From contig JASGJI010000007.1 in NCBI GenBank assembly GCA_049840815.1, forward strand, positions 1-64,000: DNA of 64,000 nt, written 5' to 3'. Both the position numbers and the translations under genes were made by a program. The stretch comes from JASGDN01 sp049840815. GTDB lineage: Bacteria; Chloroflexota; Chloroflexia; Thermomicrobiales; UBA6265. Below are positions 8,765 to 17,599 of the stretch, piece by piece. The notes beneath the pieces are model-generated. The model was given only the letters and a program-made list of their open reading frames with translations, searched no databases and was not told where the DNA came from. Positions within the stretch are counted from its first letter, which is position 1, and each line of letters starts with the position of its first letter.

Positions 8765-9766
8765 ATGGGACGACCGATTACGCTATTTACCGGTCAGTGG
8801 GCGGATCTTCCGCTCGAGGACCTCGCGAAGATGGCAAGCGAAATGGGGTTTGAGGGATTGGAGCTTGCCTGCTGGGGCGACCATTTCGATGTCCAACGCG
8901 CGCTCAGCGAAACGGACTACATCGCCTCACGTAAAGATATCCTCGATCGTTATGGGCTCAAGGTCTTCGCAATCAGCAACCATTTAGTGGGTCAGGCAGT
9001 TTCTGACGCCATCATTGACCGTCGTCACGAGGCGATCTTGCCCCCTCATGTCTGGGGTGATGGCGAGCCCGAGGGTGTGCGCCAACGTGCGGCTGAGGAA
9101 ATGAAGGATACCGCGCGCGCGGCCGCCAAGCTAGGCGTGGGCGTTGTCAACGGCTTTACGGGGTCGCCGATCTGGCACCTGCTGGCGATGTTCCCCCCGG
9201 TGCCACCCTCCATGATCGACGACGGCTACGCGGAGGTTTTCCAGCGATGGAATCCGATTCTGGAGGTCTTCGAGGAAGTGAGGGTCAAGTTTGCGCTGGA
9301 AGTACACCCTTCTGAGATTGCCTACGATTTCTGGACAACAAAGCGAGTCTTGGAGATGTTCGCCGATCGACCAGAGTTCGGCATCAATGTCGATCCGAGT
9401 CATCTCTACTGGCAGTTGATCGACATCGATGCCTTTATCTACGAATTCGGAGATCGCATTTATCACGCCCATGTCAAGGAGTCGGTCCGCCAACTCGATG
9501 GGAGGAATGGCATCCTCGGAAGCCACCTCCTCTTCGGCGACCGCCGACGGGGATGGGACTTTGTCTCGCCTGGTCGCGGTGGTGTTCCCTGGGAGCGAGT
9601 GCTCCGCGCGCTGAGTCGTGTCGGGTATGCAGGACCCCTCTCGGTCGAGTGGGAGGACAACGGCATGCATCGCGAGCAGGGAGCGCGGGAAGCAGTGGCC
9701 CTGATCCGTCGTCTTGATCCGGTCCCCTCGGACGTGGCATTCGACGCGGCGTTTCAACGCGGTTGA
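8765..9766 (+). CDS. Sugar phosphate isomerase/epimerase-like TIM-barrel protein
   Basis: 333 residues of the AP-endonuclease-2/xylose-isomerase-like TIM-barrel family. Metal-ligand positions typical of the fold are visible: E in FALEVHPSE, the NVDPSHLYW motif, HAHVKE, and SVEWED near the end. These enzymes interconvert keto and aldo sugars or epimerise them. GAAAGGATC precedes the ATG. Its last bases come 44 bases before the second dehydrogenase; the two and the gene at 4032 probably process one sugar. Related families include inosose isomerase/dehydratase, but I cannot decide the substrate. Confidence 0.8.
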   Translation: MGRPITLFTGQWADLPLEDLAKMASEMGFEGLELACWGDHFDVQRALSETDYIASRKDILDRYGLKVFAISNHLVGQAVSDAIIDRRHEAILPPHVWGDGEPEGVRQRAAEEMKDTARAAAKLGVGVVNGFTGSPIWHLLAMFPPVPPSMIDDGYAEVFQRWNPILEVFEEVRVKFALEVHPSEIAYDFWTTKRVLEMFADRPEFGINVDPSHLYWQLIDIDAFIYEFGDRIYHAHVKESVRQLDGRNGILGSHLLFGDRRRGWDFVSPGRGGVPWERVLRALSRVGYAGPLSVEWEDNGMHREQGAREAVALIRRLDPVPSDVAFDAAFQRG

Positions 9767-9810
9767 TTTTCACTGGTCATTTGGGCTGTCCAAACATGGA
9801 GAGACAACGC

Positions 9811-10983
9811 ATGAATGAGATCGGTGTCGGTCTGGTCGGCTACAAGTTCATGGGACGGGCACACTCGAATGCCTACCGGCAGGTGGCCCGTTTCTTCGAT
9901 GTCAATCCAAAGCCCAGAATGGTTGCGATCGCGGGTCGCAATGAGACGGCTGTTCGTGAAGCCGCACATCAGCTTGGTTGGGAGGGCTACGAGACGGACT
10001 ACTCCTCGTTGGTGAACCGGAGCGATGTCAATCTGGTTGATGTCGCGACACCGGGTAACAACCATCGTGAGGTGGTCCTGGCCGCGCTCGCCGCTGGGAA
10101 GCATGTGCTCTGCGAGAAACCCCTCGCGAACACACTGGAAGAGGCCCAGGAGATGCTGACTGCAGCCCGGCGAGCAGGCGTGATCAATGTCGTCAACTTC
10201 AACTACCGCTGTGTTCCGGCGGTACGTCTGGTCAAGCAGCTGATCGACGATGGCACCTTGGGCGAGATCCGTCACTTCCGAGCCCAGTACCTACAGGACT
10301 GGATCCTCGATCCTGATTTTCCGCTCGTGTGGCGTCTGAGGAAGGACGTCGCAGGTACCGGGGCTTTAGGGGATATCGGGGCGCATATCCTCGACTTGGG
10401 AATGTACTTGGTAGGCCCGATCGCGGAGGTTGTCAGTAACATGCAGACCTTCATCAAAGAACGGCCACTGGAGGTGGAAAGTCGTGGCGGCTCGGGCCTC
10501 TCGGCGGAGCGGGGACAGGCGATGGGAGAGGTGACGGTCGATGATGCGACGAGCTTCCTCGCCCGGTTCGAAAATGGGGCGATGGGCACATTCGACTGCA
10601 CGCGACTGGCCCCGGGACGGCGGAATCGCAATACCTTCGAGATCAACGGCACGCGTGGATCAGTCATGTTCGATCTCGAAAAGATGAACGATCTACAGCT
10701 CTTCTTGGTCGATGACCGGGAGGGTATTCAGGGGTTTCGTTCGATCAACGTGACGGAGCCTACACACCCGTATACCGGGGCGTGGTGGCCAGCCGGGCAT
10801 ATCATCGGCTACGAGCACACGTTCACCCACGCCATCAAGGACCTACTCGAGGGCATCGCGTCTGGTCAGAACCCAATGCCCGATTTCGAGGCTGGTTTCC
10901 GGAACCAGGCGGTACTGGATGCTGTAGTTCGCAGTGCCGATACACGGACCTGGGAGAAACCCCAAGAGCCCATCCTCGACTAG
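9811..10983 (+). CDS. Second Gfo/Idh/MocA-family dehydrogenase
   Basis: 390 residues from the ATG at 9811, chosen because GGAGAG lies nine bases upstream and translation then begins MNEIGVGLVG, the normal Rossmann start; the frame is open to 9763, overlapping the previous gene. EKPLA is at residues 102-106. The sequence GYKFMGRAHSNAY is typical of a subgroup found beside sugar isomerase/epimerase proteins. It is likely paired with 4032 and 8765 in oxidation and isomerisation of the imported sugar. Confidence 0.85.
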   Translation: MNEIGVGLVGYKFMGRAHSNAYRQVARFFDVNPKPRMVAIAGRNETAVREAAHQLGWEGYETDYSSLVNRSDVNLVDVATPGNNHREVVLAALAAGKHVLCEKPLANTLEEAQEMLTAARRAGVINVVNFNYRCVPAVRLVKQLIDDGTLGEIRHFRAQYLQDWILDPDFPLVWRLRKDVAGTGALGDIGAHILDLGMYLVGPIAEVVSNMQTFIKERPLEVESRGGSGLSAERGQAMGEVTVDDATSFLARFENGAMGTFDCTRLAPGRRNRNTFEINGTRGSVMFDLEKMNDLQLFLVDDREGIQGFRSINVTEPTHPYTGAWWPAGHIIGYEHTFTHAIKDLLEGIASGQNPMPDFEAGFRNQAVLDAVVRSADTRTWEKPQEPILD

Positions 10984-11042
10984 CCATCAGACCGAACAGC
11001 CGATTTGGAGAGATCTCTTCCTAGTCACAAGGGAGTGCATGC

Positions 11043-12215
11043 ATGGCGGCGAACTACACCCCGACCCCGGCCGATCGCTTCACCTTTGGCCTCTGGACCG
11101 TCGGCAACACCGGGCGCGATCCCTTTGGCGATCCCACCCGCCCGGCGCTCGATCCCCACTACAGCGTCGCCCGGCTCGCCGAACTCGGCGTCTGGGGCGT
11201 CAACCTCCACGACAACGACCTCATCCCCTTCGACGCCACCCCCGCCGAACGCGATCGCATCGTCCGCGACTACAAGCAGGCGTTGGACGACAACGGGCTC
11301 GTCACCCCGATGATGACGACCAACCTCTTCACCCACCCCATCTTCCGCGATGGCGCGTTCACCTCGTCCGATGCCTCCGTGCGGGCCTTCGCCATCCAGA
11401 AGGCGATGCGCTCCATCGACGTCTCGGTCGAACTCGGGGCCGGCCTCTACGTCTTCTGGGGTGGCCGCGAGGGCGCGGAGACCGATGCCTACCGCAACCC
11501 GGCCGACGCCGTGAAGTGGTATCGGGAGGCGATGAACTTCCTCTCCGCCTACGTTGTGGAGCAGGGCTATGACCTCCGGTTCGCGCTGGAGCCGAAGCCG
11601 AACGAGCCGCGCAGCGACATCTACCTGCCGACCGTCGGTCACGCGCTGCACTTCATCTCCACGCTCGACCGGCCGGAGATGGTGGGCGTCAACCCGGAGT
11701 TCGCGCACGAGACGATGGCGGGGCTGAACTTTGGCCACGGCGTTGGGCAGGCGCTGGAGGCCGGCAAGCTCTTCCACATCGACCTCAACGACCAGCAACC
11801 GGGCCGCTACGACCAGGACTTCCGCTTCGGCTCCGAGAACCCGAAGCGCGCCTTCTTCCTCGTCAAGATGCTGGAGGAGAGCGGCTACAACGGCCCGCTC
11901 CACTTCGACGCCCACGCCTACCGCACGGAGGACGAGGAAGGTGTCTGGCACTTCGCGAAGGGCTGCATGCGTACCTACCTGATCCTGAAGGAGAAGGCGC
12001 AGCAGTTCGCGGAGGACGCCGAGATTCAGGCCCTCCTCGCCGACCTGCGCGCGGTCGATGCCGCCTACGACGGCCCCGCCACCGGTGCCTACACCCCGGA
12101 GCGCGGGACCGCGCTGAAGGAGTACGCGTTCGACGTCCCGGCGGTGCTCGGTCACGCCCGCCGGTACGAGGAGCTGGATCAGCTGGTGATGGAGCTGCTG
12201 CTCGGCGTCCGGTAA
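11043..12215 (+). CDS. xylA: Xylose isomerase
   Basis: 390 residues, the length of class I (actinobacterial-type) xylose isomerases. Catalytic motifs are all present: NLHDND with the proton-relay His56 and Asp59, WGGRE (139-143), EPKPNEP (183-189, metal ligand Glu), VNPEFAHE (216-223) and HIDLND (245-250). It converts D-xylose to D-xylulose in the cytoplasm with two divalent metals. xylB follows. Base composition at third positions is more uniformly G/C than in the genes just before, so xylAB may have a different history from the dehydrogenase genes even though they are in one transcription direction. Confidence 0.96.
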   Translation: MAANYTPTPADRFTFGLWTVGNTGRDPFGDPTRPALDPHYSVARLAELGVWGVNLHDNDLIPFDATPAERDRIVRDYKQALDDNGLVTPMMTTNLFTHPIFRDGAFTSSDASVRAFAIQKAMRSIDVSVELGAGLYVFWGGREGAETDAYRNPADAVKWYREAMNFLSAYVVEQGYDLRFALEPKPNEPRSDIYLPTVGHALHFISTLDRPEMVGVNPEFAHETMAGLNFGHGVGQALEAGKLFHIDLNDQQPGRYDQDFRFGSENPKRAFFLVKMLEESGYNGPLHFDAHAYRTEDEEGVWHFAKGCMRTYLILKEKAQQFAEDAEIQALLADLRAVDAAYDGPATGAYTPERGTALKEYAFDVPAVLGHARRYEELDQLVMELLLGVR

Positions 12216-12276
12216 GGGTTCAGCCACCGGCCGGTCGGCCACCCAGTCTCGATCATTTCCCGGAGGGGTGATCCTT

Positions 12277-12315
12277 GTGATCGCCCGAGGTGTCGCACGC
12301 GAGGGGGGCGATCAC
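12277..12315 (+). repeat. Inverted repeat between xylA and xylB
   Basis: GTGATCGCCC (12277-12286) and GGGCGATCAC (12306-12315) are perfect 10-base arms with a 19-base spacer. It could be an RNA stem-loop that tunes xylB relative to xylA. There is no T-run, so I do not call it a terminator. Confidence 0.5.
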
Positions 12316-12364
12316 GAGGATTGCCCCTACCGGCAGCGGAGGCGTGTGACGGAGGGTTCGTTGC

Positions 12365-13870
12365 ATGCCGTACACCGTCGGCCTCGATATCGGAACCAGC
12401 GGAGCCCGCGCCATCATCGTGGACGAGCGGGGAGGCGTGGTGGCCAGCGGGTCCGCCACCGTCCCGATCTCGCATCCCCGCCCACTCTGGAGCGAGCAGA
12501 ACCCGCTCGACTGGTGGGACGGCGCGCAAGGGGCACTCCGCGAGGCCCTCGCCGCCGCTGGGCCTGCCATCACGTCGGAGATCGTCGGCATCGGGCTGAC
12601 CGGGCAGATGCACGGGGCCGTCTTCCTCGACGGGGCCGACCAGCCGATCCGGCCGGCCATGCTCTGGAACGACGGGCGCACCGCCGCACAATGCGCCGAG
12701 ATCGAGCGCGTCGTCGGCTCGGAGCGCCTGCTGGCGATCGCGGGCAATCCGGCTCTGACCGGATTCCAGGCCCCGAAGGTACTCTGGCTGCGCGACCACG
12801 AGCCAGATGCCTACGCCCGCCTCCGGCGTCTGCTGCTGCCGAAGGACTACATCCGTCTCCGCCTCACCGGCGACGCCGCGACCGATGCCTCCGACGCCAG
12901 CGGCACGCTCCTGCTCGACCTCGCCACCCGCGACTGGTCGCCGGAGATCGTCGACGCGCTCGGGTTCTCGATGGAGTGGCTCCCCACCGTCCACGAAGGC
13001 CCGGATGTCACCGGGACACTGCTCCCGGAGGTCGCGGCCGCGCTCGGCCTCCCCGCCGGGTTGCCCGTCGTGGCCGGGGGTGGCGATAACGCCGCGGCGG
13101 CAGTCGGGACCGGCATCGTGCGCGAGGGCTTCGTCAGCGCCTCGGTCGGCACCAGCGGCGTGATTTTCGCCCATAGTGATGCTTTCCGCCCCGATCCGAG
13201 CGGACGGCTCCACGCCTTCTGCCACGCGGTGCCGGGCAAGTACCACCTGATGGGCGTCACGCTCTCGGCGGGAGGGTCGTTCCAGTGGTGGCGCGACCTG
13301 CTGGGCGATGGCGCGGACTTCGGGGCGCTGGCCGATGCCGCGTCCGCCGTCCCGGCGGGGGCAGAGGGCTTGCTCTTCCTGCCGTATCTCTCCGGCGAGC
13401 GCACGCCGCACCGCGATCCGCTGGCGCGGGGGACCTTCTTCGGGCTGACGACGCGCCACGCGCAAGCGCACCTCACCCGCGCGGTGATGGAGGGGGTGGT
13501 CTTCAGCCTCCGCGAGTCGATCGCGATCATGCAGGAGCTGGGCATCCGCATCGACCACGTCCGGGCGACGGGCGGCGGGGCGAAACATCCGCTCTGGATC
13601 GCCTTGCAGGCGGACATCTTCGGGTTGCCGGTCTACCGGACGCAGGCAGACGAGGGGCCGGCGCTCGGGGCGGCGTTGCTGGCGGGGGTTGGCGCGGGCG
13701 TCTTCGCGGATGTCGATGCCGCCAGCGCCTCGGTCGCGGTGGAGGAACCGGGACGCCTGCCCACCCCCGCGCTGGCTGCGCGCTACGATGCGCTCTCCCC
13801 GCTCTACCGCGACCTGTACATGCGGTCGGCGGACATGATGCACGGCCTGGCGCACTATGAGGAAGGCTGA
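12365..13870 (+). CDS. xylB: Xylulokinase
   Basis: 501 residues of the FGGY carbohydrate kinase family. The start shows the phosphate-binding loop LDIGTSGARAIIVD (7-20), then GLTGQMHGAVFLD with the family substrate-contact region, MLWNDGR, and the later ATP-binding segments VGTSG and GGGAKHPLW. It phosphorylates D-xylulose to xylulose 5-phosphate with ATP, feeding the pentose phosphate pathway. GGAGGG lies nine bases before the ATG. It faces the LacI-family regulator, 31 bases away tail to tail. Confidence 0.95.
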   Translation: MPYTVGLDIGTSGARAIIVDERGGVVASGSATVPISHPRPLWSEQNPLDWWDGAQGALREALAAAGPAITSEIVGIGLTGQMHGAVFLDGADQPIRPAMLWNDGRTAAQCAEIERVVGSERLLAIAGNPALTGFQAPKVLWLRDHEPDAYARLRRLLLPKDYIRLRLTGDAATDASDASGTLLLDLATRDWSPEIVDALGFSMEWLPTVHEGPDVTGTLLPEVAAALGLPAGLPVVAGGGDNAAAAVGTGIVREGFVSASVGTSGVIFAHSDAFRPDPSGRLHAFCHAVPGKYHLMGVTLSAGGSFQWWRDLLGDGADFGALADAASAVPAGAEGLLFLPYLSGERTPHRDPLARGTFFGLTTRHAQAHLTRAVMEGVVFSLRESIAIMQELGIRIDHVRATGGGAKHPLWIALQADIFGLPVYRTQADEGPALGAALLAGVGAGVFADVDAASASVAVEEPGRLPTPALAARYDALSPLYRDLYMRSADMMHGLAHYEEG

Positions 13871-13901
13871 TCACCGCCCTTTTGTCAGGATCCAGGGCAA
13901 T

Positions 13902-14972
13902 TCACTTTGGGGACGCGGTGGATTGCCTGATTAGCAGCTGCATTGGCAGGATGACGTCGGGAAGTTGCTCGGGTGTTTTGTTGTTCTCAATCTGCTCGAA
14001 GACGAGCCGAGCCGCCGTGCGCCCCATCTCAAGCATAGGGTTGTCGACCGTGGTGAGAGGCGGCGAGAGAAAGGGAGCGTAGGTGTCGTCGAAGCCCACG
14101 ATCGATATGTCATCTGGGACTCGCAGACCTCGTTCGTAGAGTGCTTGCAAGGCTCCGGCTGCAACGAGATCGAGTGTCGAGAAGATGGCGGTCGGTGGTG
14201 ATGGCGAATCGAGCAGTTCGTTTACGAGAATATAGCCAGGATTCTTGGTGTGACTGGATCCTCCGACGAAGTACTCGGGCCAGAGTCTGATCAATGAGGA
14301 CTCCAACGGGATCTCTGCCTCCCTCAAGGCGATGAGGTATCCATCCAACCGGTCTTGTTCGATACTCCGGGTCGCGGAGAGTCCGGGATCGGTTGGCATA
14401 TTCTTGGGGTCGACGCCGATGAAGGCGATGCGCCGGTGACCAAGGTCTATCAAGTGGCGGACTGCAGCGTGCGCCCCTCCCATGTTATCGGCCGTCACGA
14501 ATGCACTTTTTGCTCCGCGATTGCGTTCGACCTGAACCACTGGGATGCCGGCATCGAGTGCCAATTTCACATTGGAGGCATGGACGGCGACCGTGAAGAG
14601 AATTGCGTCGACGCGCCGCTGGATTAGTGTTTCGACCGCCATTCGCTCGCGCTCGACGCTCCCGCCGGTATCAATGATGAAGACGTTGGATTGATGGGCG
14701 GCCGCGATCTCCTCTGCGCCAGCCGCTACGTTGGTAAAGAATTGGTTCGGGGTCATGCTGACGAGTAGGTGACCGATCGTCTGCGTGCGCTGGCGTCTGA
14801 GCCCTTGTGCGACCGCATTGATCCGATACCCAGTGCTCGCGAGGATCTCGTCCACCTTGCGCCGCGTGTCGTCGGCAACATATCCGTTGTTGTGTATGAC
14901 TCGCGCCACGGTGGCTGTCGACACCCCCGCCAGCTCAGCAACCTCCTTCAGCGTAGACCCTCGTTTCTCCAT
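13902..14972 (-). CDS. LacI-family transcriptional regulator of the sugar regulon
   Basis: 356 residues from the ATG at 14972, chosen over an earlier one at 15002 because AGGAG lies eight bases upstream and the helix-turn-helix (LKEVAELAGVSTATVARVI) then begins at the normal position. A hinge region (INAVAQGLRRQRTQTIGHLL) leads to a periplasmic-binding-protein-like effector domain. The earlier start would fall inside the operator-like sequence 14997-15010, which instead looks like an autoregulatory site. The regulator very probably binds TGTCATCGATGACA and represses the flanking operons until the sugar or a derivative is present. Confidence 0.9.
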   Translation of the reverse strand: MEKRGSTLKEVAELAGVSTATVARVIHNNGYVADDTRRKVDEILASTGYRINAVAQGLRRQRTQTIGHLLVSMTPNQFFTNVAAGAEEIAAAHQSNVFIIDTGGSVERERMAVETLIQRRVDAILFTVAVHASNVKLALDAGIPVVQVERNRGAKSAFVTADNMGGAHAAVRHLIDLGHRRIAFIGVDPKNMPTDPGLSATRSIEQDRLDGYLIALREAEIPLESSLIRLWPEYFVGGSSHTKNPGYILVNELLDSPSPPTAIFSTLDLVAAGALQALYERGLRVPDDISIVGFDDTYAPFLSPPLTTVDNPMLEMGRTAARLVFEQIENNKTPEQLPDVILPMQLLIRQSTASPK

Positions 14973-14996
14973 CCCAGACTCCTGAAAGTTCGCACG

Positions 14997-15010
14997 TGTC
15001 ATCGTTGACG
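14997..15010. promoter_or_regulatory. LacI-family operator in front of the regulator gene
   Basis: TGTCATCGTTGACG matches the consensus TGTCATCGATGACA at 12 of 14 positions. It lies 25 bases upstream of the regulator start codon, consistent with weak autoregulation. Confidence 0.6.
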
Positions 15011-15135
15011 GATAATTCGTCGATTGTGACGTATATCACCAACGGGGGCTAGGTATGACACGATCGAATGCGCAACTACGTTGCCACTCTTGGGCTGGAT
15101 ACCCAAGGGATCTATGGCAATCGCAGCTTGGGAGC

Positions 15136-16170
15136 CTAATGGATCGTCTTGATCACGATGACAACCCCGACACAGTAGAGGGCGATCGCGGTTGCCAGCG
15201 CGATCCATGCGGCACGTGGCGCACGATAGAACTCACCCTGGATCAATCCCCAGGAGATAGTCCATAACGCAGCCGACAGGCCGAGCGGCCACGCTACGCT
15301 TGCTGAGAGCGCAGTCGTACCAATGCTGTGAATGATGTTCCCCCCAAAATGGCACATGCCAGAGGCAATGCCGAGGATCAGGATTGTCTTCGGAGGATGG
15401 AGCGCCATAGGCCACTGACGATTCCTGGCGAGACGGCTGCCACTCATAGCGAGGGTGCCGAGAAGGGCGCCGGAGACCAGGAGCACCATAAAGGGGAAGA
15501 GCGGAAGACCTGCTGGCTGGGTTGGCGACTCGAGTCCGATTGAGAGTGCCCACGGGTAGGTTGTTCCCAAGACGCACGCGAGAATGATGAGGGGGAGAGC
15601 ATGCAATATGGAGGACGAGTGGGGTTGTTCCGCTATGACGCCTTCGAGTGTTTTCCAGGCTTGAGAACGGAACCAAGCAGCGATCATGGTCATCCCAACC
15701 GCCAGGATGAACAGAAACGCTGCGAAGACGATACTCACGGGAGATGTTCCTGCAGGCACGCCACCGACCATAATGGTGATGGAGGTTCCTAGCATGATAC
15801 TGACCGATGACTGGATCGGTTGGGCTATGGAGAGCCCTATTCGGCTCAAGACTACGAGGGTGACACCCATACCGATCGCGAAGCAGGCGCCACTGGATAG
15901 GATGCCTAGTGCTCGTACGGGGTCAGCACGGATGGATGTCCAGAGGATGGTGAGCAATCTCCCCCGCTCCACAACTACCGCGGTAGCCAGCACGAAGACG
16001 AAAGATGCGGAATAAAGGATGACGAGAAACCCGTCAAGGGGGTATGAGCGGAGATGTTTCAGTGATGCTGACCAGGATCCCCAGAGCATCGCCGCAAGTA
16101 GGCAAAGGATGATCCCTACATCCGTCGAAACGACAGGCTCAGTTCCCACATTCATTCCTCGGGGATCCAC
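15136..16170 (-). CDS. RhaT/GRP-like sugar permease of the DMT superfamily
   Basis: 344 residues with ten helices. The first segment (IILCLLAAMLWGSWSASLKHL) resembles glucose/ribose porters and the rhamnose-proton symporter RhaT, and the pattern of long loops between helices 5 and 6 fits. It probably offers a secondary-transport route for a monosaccharide. The start is uncertain: GTG at 16170, ATG at 16155 or a GTG just inside; the AGGA before the inner start codons favours a slightly shorter protein. It lies between the regulator and the ThuA-like gene in the same direction, so it is probably in the same regulon. Confidence 0.75.
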   Translation of the reverse strand: MDPRGMNVGTEPVVSTDVGIILCLLAAMLWGSWSASLKHLRSYPLDGFLVILYSASFVFVLATAVVVERGRLLTILWTSIRADPVRALGILSSGACFAIGMGVTLVVLSRIGLSIAQPIQSSVSIMLGTSITIMVGGVPAGTSPVSIVFAAFLFILAVGMTMIAAWFRSQAWKTLEGVIAEQPHSSSILHALPLIILACVLGTTYPWALSIGLESPTQPAGLPLFPFMVLLVSGALLGTLAMSGSRLARNRQWPMALHPPKTILILGIASGMCHFGGNIIHSIGTTALSASVAWPLGLSAALWTISWGLIQGEFYRAPRAAWIALATAIALYCVGVVIVIKTIH

Positions 16171-16322
16171 TCTCTATCTGAGAGTTCCTGTGACAAAACC
16201 AATAGCGGTTGCACCCGATTTGGAGACGGTCGAGCTGAGACGTGTGGGAGGGCCGGGGTTGGAAACATCCTCGGCCCTCATCCACCAGTGAGACGAGCGT
16301 CTGCGTTCTGCTGGTTAGGAAG

Positions 16323-16985
16323 TTAGCGGGTTGCCCAGAGGAGACCGCGCTCCGTGATAGTCAGCGCCTCAGGTACCTCGAAGTCGGTGTCGCAATGGCC
16401 GAGGGTGTTCACGAATACGCGGCCCTTGCCATAGACGCGTTTCCATACCACCGGCATGATAGTTCCTTCGATCCAAGGAGCATATTTGCCGGAGAACGTG
16501 GTTGTCGCCAGCACCTCGTTCGACGGATCGAAGTGAACGTAATATTGCTCGGAGAACATCTCGAAGTCGGAGAGCCCTGTGGTGATGGGATCTTCATGGT
16601 CGGTAATATTGACGGTATAGCGAACGTAGAAATTCTTGGCTGGATCCCCAGGATGGGTTACCCATTGACCGCCGCAGGCAAACTGATATTCGCAACTCCA
16701 GCGAAAGGCATCGATCATGCCGCCATGCCAGCCGGCAAGCCCGGCGCCTGCCTTGACTGCATCCAGAAGACCCTTTTCCTGTTCAGGTGTGACCGAGCTC
16801 TGCGTGTATACCGGCGTGATGAGGTCGTAGGACGCCATCCGCTCGGTATCCTCAAGCGTCTCCAGCTTCCACGTACGATCCACGTCATATCCATGCCCGC
16901 GCAGAACGGTGGCGATTCTGGCCGACGTGATCTCTGGCTCGTGACCCGGCCAACCGCCATATAGCAATAGTGCACGCTTGGACAC
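16323..16985 (-). CDS. ThuA-like protein
   Basis: 220 residues of the ThuA family (class I glutamine-amidotransferase-like fold). Typical features are ALLLYGGWPGHEP at the start, the GAGLAGWHGGMIDAF core and GKGRVFVNTLGH near the end. Members accompany Gfo/Idh/MocA dehydrogenases in disaccharide use (ThuAB of rhizobia). I chose the GTG at 16985 because AAGGAG lies eight bases upstream; longer frames up to 17228 have no such signal. Two operators (17099-17112, 17156-17169) sit upstream, so it is under the same repressor as the xyl/dehydrogenase operon. Confidence 0.83.
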   Translation of the reverse strand: MSKRALLLYGGWPGHEPEITSARIATVLRGHGYDVDRTWKLETLEDTERMASYDLITPVYTQSSVTPEQEKGLLDAVKAGAGLAGWHGGMIDAFRWSCEYQFACGGQWVTHPGDPAKNFYVRYTVNITDHEDPITTGLSDFEMFSEQYYVHFDPSNEVLATTTFSGKYAPWIEGTIMPVVWKRVYGKGRVFVNTLGHCDTDFEVPEALTITERGLLWATR

Positions 16986-17098
16986 TTGAACTCTCCTTCG
17001 GCAATGAGGGTATGGGACGGAGGAGGACCATTGCGCTCCCCAAAGGACCGGCCTGGCTGCAGTCCTCCTTTCATGCGAGACAAAGATGATACGAGACC

Positions 17099-17112
17099 TG
17101 TCATCGATGACA
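17099..17112. promoter_or_regulatory. LacI-family operator upstream of the ThuA-like gene (proximal)
   Basis: TGTCATCGATGACA, identical to the perfect site at 3911-3924. It lies 114 bases upstream of the ThuA-like start. The next copy is 57 bases away, almost the same spacing as the pair at 3855/3911, which suggests conserved geometry of two dimers. Confidence 0.75.
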
Positions 17113-17153
17113 TCTGGTGGGGAATCGGCAAACCGTGGTTGGCTCCGATGGGA

Positions 17154-17171
17154 TGTGTCATTGATGACACA
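17154..17171. promoter_or_regulatory. LacI-family operator upstream of the ThuA-like gene (distal)
   Basis: TGTGTCATTGATGACACA has 16 of 18 bases in palindromic agreement and contains the core TGTCATTGATGACA at 17156-17169. Its extended arms (TGTG...CACA) match those of O1 at 3853-3870. Confidence 0.75.
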
Positions 17172-17299
17172 AACCGTAGCATGCGTGATTGTCCCAGTCA
17201 AGCGGTGAGACATATGTGTGCGGCCCATCGCTTGACCCTGCCTTGGCTAGATCAAGGTGGTGGTGGCTGCGGCCCATCTGGCCTGACGCCGCTTTGGAG

Positions 17300-17320
17300 C
17301 TTGCGCCTATTTGGCGCAAG
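17300..17320. repeat. Short perfect hairpin next to the transposase remnant
   Basis: CTTGCGCC and GGCGCAAG form a perfect 8-base stem around the loop TATTT. It may be a terminator of an older gene or part of an insertion-element end. No gene in the neighbourhood clearly uses it. Confidence 0.4.
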
Positions 17321-17599
17321 AGTCATGGTTTCCGCGCGGGACGGCTGTCCCACCGGTAACGAATCCATCCGTCGCGGATGAGCGGTCGCACGATGATGAT
17401 CACGGCGGAGGACTCCAGCCACAAGGCCACGACCATGGCCTGGCGTTCGATGCACCAGACGAACTTCTTGCGGGCGTTGGTCCGGAGCATGGATGCGTTC
17501 GGCCGCCCGGCGTTGTCAGAGCAGGTCTGCTATGCACGACTTTGGGGCGTAGGCGGGCGCTGGGAAGATGGATACCAGGCACCCGCCACCCCTACGACT

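Noticed and set aside
11025..12242. A long open frame on the minus strand across xylA (about 405 codons)
   Set aside because: It mirrors the GC-rich codons of xylA, has no family features, and xylA itself carries every catalytic motif.
12179..13855. A 558-codon minus-strand frame across xylB
   Set aside because: Arginine-rich shadow of xylulokinase; no ribosome-binding site or family match.
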